A stretch of 64,000 bases of DNA from Anaeromassilibacillus sp001305115 (GTDB lineage Bacteria > Bacillota > Clostridia > Oscillospirales > Acutalibacteraceae): the NCBI GenBank assembly GCA_042854365.1, contig AP031437.1, forward strand, positions 3,100,001 to 3,164,000. The letters are read 5' to 3'. Numbering within the stretch: the first letter of the stretch is position 1; every line of letters begins with the position of its first letter. Under the pieces are notes generated by a model that worked only from the letters and a program-made list of their open reading frames with translations, ran no database searches and was not told the DNA's origin. A program made the translations under genes and the position numbers. Shown in pieces: positions 60,001 to 64,000 of this stretch.

Positions 60001-60847
60001 CCTCTGCGGCCTCTTCATCCGTGAAGGTGAAGCTCTGCGTCTGATACGTCACATAGGGCTCATCCGGCTCCACAGTGATGGGCTCTTCGAAAGTGCTTTC
60101 ATAGGAGAGTTCATCCTCGGAAACCTCTGTTGTGACGGGCTGATCAAAGCGGATGTTGAACTTGTTCTCCTCCGTGGTCATGTAGCTCCAGATGGAACGG
60201 ATGGTCTGGAAGTTTACGGCCACACCGTCGTCCGTCGCCGCCAGAGAGGTTCCCATAGGAGATCCTCCGCTGTATGTGTCGAAGATTCTTCCGGTCTGCT
60301 TGAGGCTCAGTTCCAACGCCTCGTCCGTCTTATTGTCAATGGTCGTGCGGATTAAGGCGGTGCGGTCGCTAACAAAGATTAATTCGAGTTTGAGGTCGAT
60401 GTCCTCCATGGCATAGCCCTGTACCAGCTTGCCGGGATAGGCGTTGACAGTGGCTTCCGCGTCCGCCAGGTCATAGACTGTGCCGTCCGTCCCCTCGATT
60501 ACCCATTTGCCGATGCAATCCGAGAGGTTCACCGGGTACTCTTCCGCGAGGATCACCGGGCCGGCAAAGCCGCCGTAAGCCTCTGTGTTGTCCTGTGTAT
60601 GCAGGTAGTAGCCGTGCCAGGACCCTAGATCGCAGAAATTGTTGTATTTGTTGGTGCTGTAGTCGCCATAGATCTGTGGGGTGGGAACAGCGGTCATGTC
60701 CAGCACGTTGGCGTAGCCAATCGGCTCTGGGGCAAGAATGGAATCCTCCTGTACGTCTGCTGACGCAAACGCCCCACCCGGGATTGTCCCCGTTACAAGT
60801 GTGGAACACAGGAACATCGCAAGTGCGGAACGATGGAGTTTCTTCAT
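57011..60847 (-). CDS. secreted GH63 (YgjK-like) glucosidase with FIVAR repeats
   Basis: 1278 residues. Signal peptide (to about 30), an N-terminal beta domain, and a GH63 (alpha/alpha)6 catalytic domain (about 270-800): FIGLWGWDSWKQATGMARFNPE with Asp364 as likely general acid, DDPVRPQDVGTIVDCIFYN, GGDSGNWNERNSKPALAAWAVYN, and STYWRGPVWLDQALYAVEAL, all close to E. coli YgjK. Then a small beta domain (about 808-900) like the one in the PL8 protein, several FIVAR-type helical repeats (about 900-1150), a G/S linker and the C-terminal domain (about 1172-1278) shared with the PL8 protein. ATG start after AGGAAGGA. YgjK-type enzymes cleave alpha-glucosidic bonds; the natural substrate here is unknown. 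Confidence 0.9.
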   Translation of the reverse strand: MKKLHRSALAMFLCSTLVTGTIPGGAFASADVQEDSILAPEPIGYANVLDMTAVPTPQIYGDYSTNKYNNFCDLGSWHGYYLHTQDNTEAYGGFAGPVILAEEYPVNLSDCIGKWVIEGTDGTVYDLADAEATVNAYPGKLVQGYAMEDIDLKLELIFVSDRTALIRTTIDNKTDEALELSLKQTGRIFDTYSGGSPMGTSLAATDDGVAVNFQTIRSIWSYMTTEENKFNIRFDQPVTTEVSEDELSYESTFEEPITVEPDEPYVTYQTQSFTFTDEEAAEEADKSTDMLVGGDGYFVENSERWEGYVETIDNADVDQAYKNAAVKAVETLMTNWISAAGALQHGGIVPSKSYQWFIGLWGWDSWKQATGMARFNPEAAEDNIRAHFDYQITADDPVRPQDVGTIVDCIFYNLGPERGGDSGNWNERNSKPALAAWAVYNVYRQTGDVSFLEEMYPKLVAYHNWWYTNRDVDHNGIAEYGAMVHDSHYLYDNEGNIQLDKNGEPLFDEDAVIEAAAWESGMDNATRFDKEGNGPDDIGVHVFPVRNSDNEIVGYSINQESVDLNSYLYAEKAFLMSMAEELGYDEDVAKYEKEAEYVRDYINTNMYDEETGFYYDLQTNEDGSEKKLLVNRGKGTEGWLPLWAKLATPEQAARVAENMLDEDKFYRPVPFPTASADNDKYSPSTYWRGPVWLDQALYAVEALQNYGYNEEAREAAYLLFDNTEGLLGDGPIRENYNPETGEGLHTKNFSWSAAAFYLLFEDTLAGNETTSQDALPIPGSEEQNLTVGYNNKDVTLKVDGEPQKIADLTGEFTLEDVAEGTSVELTFEPRVAGKNFRSVAVNGQEELISGDSYTYTVEMTGEGVDLDFVFEVTDKRILEQTYQYAKPYVDDGTVDSLVTEAKEAFLEAYDAAEDVLNNTAATQTEIDQAWSDLLNVLHYLNFQPGDKSALEELYNILSALVEDDFTSSSWTLFEKAMEQAKEVVEDPEPLEGDITKAYEDLTAASKQLIRASDVSNLNTAIEKAEKIKTDIEAGKYLPDGQEAFLEALEAAKKLDKNSPQAEVDQAAKDLLQAMSALRKKADKTELEELLKEINALDPSEYTAASYAAVAEVKEVLNALMADDSLDAEEGQKKIDAAVAQAREAQNNLVKVDTNKPSKGSSSGSSSANGSNAYGASGVVSAGQNVAAVGAYVRSDTTVNFTLKRGQAYCFKMTVVNGNNQTPSFTVGNGSVLKTQFVAKVGNDYYYRVYATGTPGQSTGVYTTLPGQNAVKHCTVAIG

Positions 60848-61405
60848 GAGACATCCTTCCTTTCTTCATGTGATCGTTTGCAAGAGTCGCAGAATTTTTT
60901 AGCAAATTGCACGTGAATAAGAACGCCCCCCTGTGGGAAATCGTTTGATATGGAATTTCCCCAGCAAATTTCCTCCTTTTGGGCCCCCTATAAAATGGCA
61001 CAAATCCTAAACAGGATTTTCGTGCGGAATCTTAGTATCGAAAAAATGGGGTTGGCGAACTATTTTGTGCCTTTGCTTTCTTTGGCAATATATTACCATT
61101 TATCAAAAGAATTGTAAAGAACTTTTATACAAATCTGTGCATGATCGAATTATATCCAATCTTAGATTGCTATTGATATAACCAGCACCACAAAAATTGT
61201 TATGCATCGTAGGTTTCAAACAATGAAAAGATGGATTCCATTCCACTCCTTTATAGAAAGACTTCATTTTATGACATAAAATAACCAACCACCAACCAAA
61301 CAGAACCAATCGGCTGAATTTCGTAACGATATTTCATGTAAACAGAAACTTACAAAAGGAAATCCGGTTACCGCCAAAAAAATTTCAAAAAATTTAAAAA
61401 AGTGC
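60848..61405. other. intergenic region upstream of the GH63 gene
   Basis: About 560 bases with no gene. A short AATCCT/AGGATT hairpin at about 61003-61019 is visible on the leader side of the GH63 gene. No confident promoter for the latter was found. Confidence 0.35.
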
Positions 61406-61434
61406 TTGCATTTTCAAACTTTCTGTGATATTAT
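61406..61434 (+). promoter_or_regulatory. promoter of the 5S rRNA gene
   Basis: TTGCAT-17-TATTAT, about 40 bases before the 5S rRNA. Confidence 0.65.
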
Positions 61435-61472
61435 TTAGAAGTCGCCGGTGAGAGCGACAAACAAAATAAATA

Positions 61473-61588
<116 letters not shown>

Positions 61589-61594
61589 ATCAAA

Positions 61595-61626
61595 GCAGTC
61601 ACCCAATAGGGTGGCTGTTTTTTTAT
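61595..61626 (+). terminator. terminator of the 5S rRNA gene
   Basis: Stem CAGTCACCC/GGGTGGCTG (one G-T pair) with an AATA loop followed by nine Ts. Confidence 0.92.
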
Positions 61627-61748
61627 ATTTTTTTGCCTTTAAAAGGATACCCCTTGTCATCTTTCAGCAGATTTTTGTTGATTTCAGGTCTATACATGAC
61701 AACGTTCTCCCTGGGGACAATCATATCGGAGAATTTTTTATTTCCCAC

Positions 61749-61777
61749 TTGTTTTTTATAAATCGTTTTCGTATAAT
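61749..61777 (+). promoter_or_regulatory. promoter of aroF
   Basis: TTGTTT-17-TATAAT, about 50 bases before the TTG start of aroF. Confidence 0.6.
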
Positions 61778-61831
61778 GTTATTTAGCACTTTAAAGCATA
61801 AAGTTATAAAAGTATCAAAGGGAGTGATTAC

Positions 61832-62848
61832 TTGATTATTGTCATGAAAAACGGCTCCTCGCAGGAGAACGTGGATAGAATTGTTGATGTCCTGAAAGCA
61901 CACGGCCTCGGAGCAAACCTCTCCACCGGCGCTCAGGCGACCATTATTGGTGTACTAGGCGATAAAAGCAAGTTGGCCGATGTCAACCTAGAGTTGATGG
62001 ACGGCGTCGAGAAATGTGTGCCCATTATGCATTCCTATAAGCTTGCCAGCCGCGAAATGTGTCCGGATGGCCGTATTGCGGAGGTGGGCGATCAGAAGAT
62101 TGGCGGGAAAGATCTGGTTCTAATGGCAGGACCTTGTGCGGTTGAGAGTGAAGAACAAATACTCGAGGCTGCCCAAGGGGTTAAGGCCGCTGGAGCTACT
62201 TTTTTACGCGGTGGAGCATATAAGCCGCGCACATCCCCCTATGCATTCCAGGGGATGGAAGATGAAGGCTTTAAACTTCTGCGCAGGGCCGCTGACGCAA
62301 CCGGTCTCAAGGTCGTCAGTGAAGTGATCTCTCACGATCAGATTGATACAGCCGCGAAATATTGCGATATGTTCCAAGTTGGCGCTCGCAACATGCAGAA
62401 TTTCCGCCTTTTACGGGAAATTGGGCGGTCCAAGGTGCCAGTGCTGCTCAAACGTGGTATCGCCTCCACCATTGAGGAATGGCTGGATGCTGCTGAATAT
62501 ATTATGAGCGAAGGAAATTATAATGTAGTACTTTGCGAGCGCGGCATTCGTACCTTTGAAACGGCAACGCGTAATACGTTGGATGTCTCTGCTGTAGCTG
62601 TGGTCAAAGAGCGCAGCAGTTTACCGATCATCATCGATCCATCCCATGCCGCAGGTAAATCGCGTTATATTGAAAGCCTATCGCTGGCCGGAATTGCCGC
62701 CGGGGCCGATGGACTTATCATTGAAGTACATCCCAATCCGAAGGTCGCTATGAGCGACGCCGCCCAGCAGCTTACCATTCCGGAGTATCAAGCGCTGGTT
62801 AAAAAAGTGCGTGCCGTCGCGGGCGCCGTCGGCCGAAGTCTAACCTGA
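61832..62848 (+). CDS. aroF: DAHP synthase, type I-beta (AroF)
   Basis: First step of aromatic amino acid synthesis: phosphoenolpyruvate plus erythrose 4-phosphate gives DAHP. 338 residues; TTG start with AAAGGGAG upstream. Residues 1-70 are the ferredoxin/ACT-like regulatory domain of this subclass (MKNGSSQENVDRIVDVLKAHGLGANLSTG). The barrel follows, with MAGPCAVES, FLRGGAYKPRTSPYAFQG, FQVGARNMQNFRLL, LLKRGIASTIEEWLDAAEYI, LCERGIRTF, IIDPSHAAGKS and IIEVHPNPKVAMSD. It is monocistronic between the 5S rRNA and the interrupted DUF4261 gene. Confidence 0.97.
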   Translation: MIIVMKNGSSQENVDRIVDVLKAHGLGANLSTGAQATIIGVLGDKSKLADVNLELMDGVEKCVPIMHSYKLASREMCPDGRIAEVGDQKIGGKDLVLMAGPCAVESEEQILEAAQGVKAAGATFLRGGAYKPRTSPYAFQGMEDEGFKLLRRAADATGLKVVSEVISHDQIDTAAKYCDMFQVGARNMQNFRLLREIGRSKVPVLLKRGIASTIEEWLDAAEYIMSEGNYNVVLCERGIRTFETATRNTLDVSAVAVVKERSSLPIIIDPSHAAGKSRYIESLSLAGIAAGADGLIIEVHPNPKVAMSDAAQQLTIPEYQALVKKVRAVAGAVGRSLT

Positions 62849-63042
62849 CGCTTGTCTGATTGGTTTTTCAATAGCGGTCAATTCGGCTAGCAGGGAGTTC
62901 TCTACTACCTACTTTCGGCCCGATGAATTTGGGAATCTCTGACAAGGCTTTTAGAGTCTTATCATACAGGGGACATTCTCATAGACTGTTCAAAAAAGAA
63001 GCTACAAAAGCGTATACAGCCAAGGGAAGAAAGGGACTTCTT

Positions 63043-63909
63043 ATGGAACTTCAAAATTGTGGCGAAAAAGACCAGACGAAAAACGTGAACGTTCCTATGG
63101 AGCAGGAGCAGAGTCCTTTACAGCAAAATTTAGAGGAAAAAGGGGATTTTCAGCGAATTTTCTTTATCCATCTATTATTTTCGGAAAAGCCTCAGCGTCC
63201 CCCGATCGAGACCGTTCATGCAGCTCTGCGAAAGGCATTTGGCCAAGTAGACATTGTATGTTCCAAAGGGCTTTGGTCGTTCGCTCTTAAAAAATATCCT
63301 GTGGATTTTTCTGACGTCAAGCAGGTCCCCGCACAGATTTTGCTCACAGAAGAAATGCCGTCCGGAACAGAAAAATTGGGCTTCATGGAGCGCAGCCAAC
63401 TTTGGAATATCCCGGACGGCGAGGCTCTTTTGGACCGTTGCCCATGGAAAGTGATGCTTTCTGACTTTATGAGCAGCTTGTTATCCTACCAAGAGCGTTC
63501 GCAAATGCTCTTGGAGTGGCTTCAGGTGGCGATGGATCTCTTTCCTTCCTGCCTTGGCGTATGGGTCCCATCCGCTGGAAAATTGCATACGGCGCAGCAA
63601 GTCCGTGATATTCTCGCAGAAAAGCAGGACCCATTTATACGCCTTGCTGTAAACGCACGCTTTTTCCGGATACAGGGCACACAGGATAACGTGTTTTATC
63701 CCCAATTAGGTGTAAAACTCTGCTCGATGGCGGGCGGCGGCGTACAAAAAATCTATATGGTGTTTTTAAGAGAACCGTCCCGGCGGGACAGGTCAGGCAG
63801 TGACCTGTTCCACCTCCGGGATGGGTTTGAGATTAAAATGAATTTCGATAGAAATGTGTCTTGTTTTATCTTCGTCAATGCGCTCATGCACGACGATTTC
63901 TTTGATTAA
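63043..63909 (+). pseudogene. DUF4261-type gene interrupted by a mobile element
   Basis: From ATG 63043 (GGGAC upstream) about 240 residues match the DUF4261 pattern: FFIHLLFSEKPQRPPIETVHAALRKAFG, LLTEEMPSGTEKLG, ERSQLWNIPDGEALLDRCPWKVMLSDFMSSLLSYQERSQMLLEWL, FPSCLGVWVPSAGKL, and LAVNARFFRIQGT. The expected C-terminus (a TLG...GLPDVQ...H segment in relatives) stops being recognisable around LGVKLCSM...GGGVQKIY. After about 63755 the frame runs antisense through the 3' end of a recombinase gene. So the gene has lost its true end through an insertion. Function of the family unknown. Confidence 0.7.
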
Positions 63910-64000
63910 GCGGTTGAGGGTGGCTGCGTCCAACTCTGTGATGTTGGCATATTCCTGAATGGCTTCCACCCATTGTTTTGCGTCATTGGCAAGCTGGACT
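63755..64000. mobile_element. end of an integrated element carrying a serine recombinase
   Basis: The left boundary lies between about 63755 and 63793, inside the DUF4261 gene. Next to it are short palindromes (GTCCCGGCGGGAC, GGTCAGGCAGTGACC). The element continues beyond the window, so its type and other end cannot be seen. Confidence 0.65.
63793..64000 (-). CDS. site-specific serine recombinase, C-terminal part
   Basis: The minus strand from the window edge to TGA at 63793 encodes 68 residues: QWVEAIQEYANITELDAATLNRLI, then IVVHERIDEDKTRHISIEIHFN and LKPIPEVEQVTA. This is the C-terminal DUF4368-type tail of large serine recombinases found on clostridial integrative elements. The catalytic domain is outside the window. 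Encoded at the very end of its element, as is usual for such integrases. Confidence 0.8.
   Translation of the reverse strand, partial: VQLANDAKQWVEAIQEYANITELDAATLNRLIKEIVVHERIDEDKTRHISIEIHFNLKPIPEVEQVTA

Overview
The window looks like a chromosomal segment of a spore-forming anaerobe of the Firmicutes/Clostridia (Oscillospiraceae/Ruminococcaceae-like). The reasons are a spoVT gene with a sigma-G-like promoter, a rimP-nusA-ylxR-ylxQ-infB operon, a YabE-like 3D protein, frequent TTG starts with strong AGGAGG sites, consensus sigma-A promoters, and large secreted glycan-degrading proteins typical of gut bacteria. Most genes in the first 39 kb lie on the minus strand.

Layout. 1-5.6 kb: rimP-nusA-ylxR-ylxQ-infB (infB cut by the window edge), with spoVT upstream. 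6-12.7 kb: a small lipoprotein and two large secreted proteins, one with a SipW/TasA-type signal peptide and GLUG repeats. 12.8-17.1 kb: a translationally coupled rpe-rnfC-rnfD-rnfE-rnfA operon between a consensus promoter and a terminator. It has no rnfB or rnfG, and many cofactor-binding residues of the Rnf complex are absent. 17-25.9 kb: small membrane proteins, a DUF348/G5/3D protein, a 1.2-kb gene-free stretch with DnaA-box-like motifs, rplM-rpsI with an L13-type leader, a TtcA-like protein, bioY-DUF1284 under a BirA-type operator, and a NERD protein. 26.2-27.05 kb: ten tandem copies of an 86-bp hairpin repeat.

27.1-39 kb is a sugar island on the minus strand. It holds a YtfQRT-YjfF-type ABC importer (galactofuranose/galactose/pentose class), a YesM/YesN-type two-component system whose operon also carries a lipoprotein made of two fused sugar-binding domains, and galM. 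It is flanked by two giant secreted polysaccharide-degrading proteins: a PL8-type lyase (39.9-46.5 kb) and a GH63/YgjK-type glucosidase (57-60.8 kb). These two share an unusual C-terminal architecture. A plausible overall scheme is that surface enzymes release sugars, the fused binding protein and kinase sense them, and the ABC system imports them.

46.9-53.5 kb holds two BlaI/BlaR1-like cassettes, nearly identical in the middle and divergent at both ends, each with its own operator and each followed by small secreted proteins that are partly frameshifted. 53.6-56.6 kb is a three-gene ABC export operon behind a perfect palindromic operator. 61.4-64 kb has a lone 5S rRNA gene, aroF, and a DUF4261 gene interrupted by the edge of a mobile element carrying a serine recombinase. 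Functions are assigned by recognising motifs in the translated sequence; no database search was possible.
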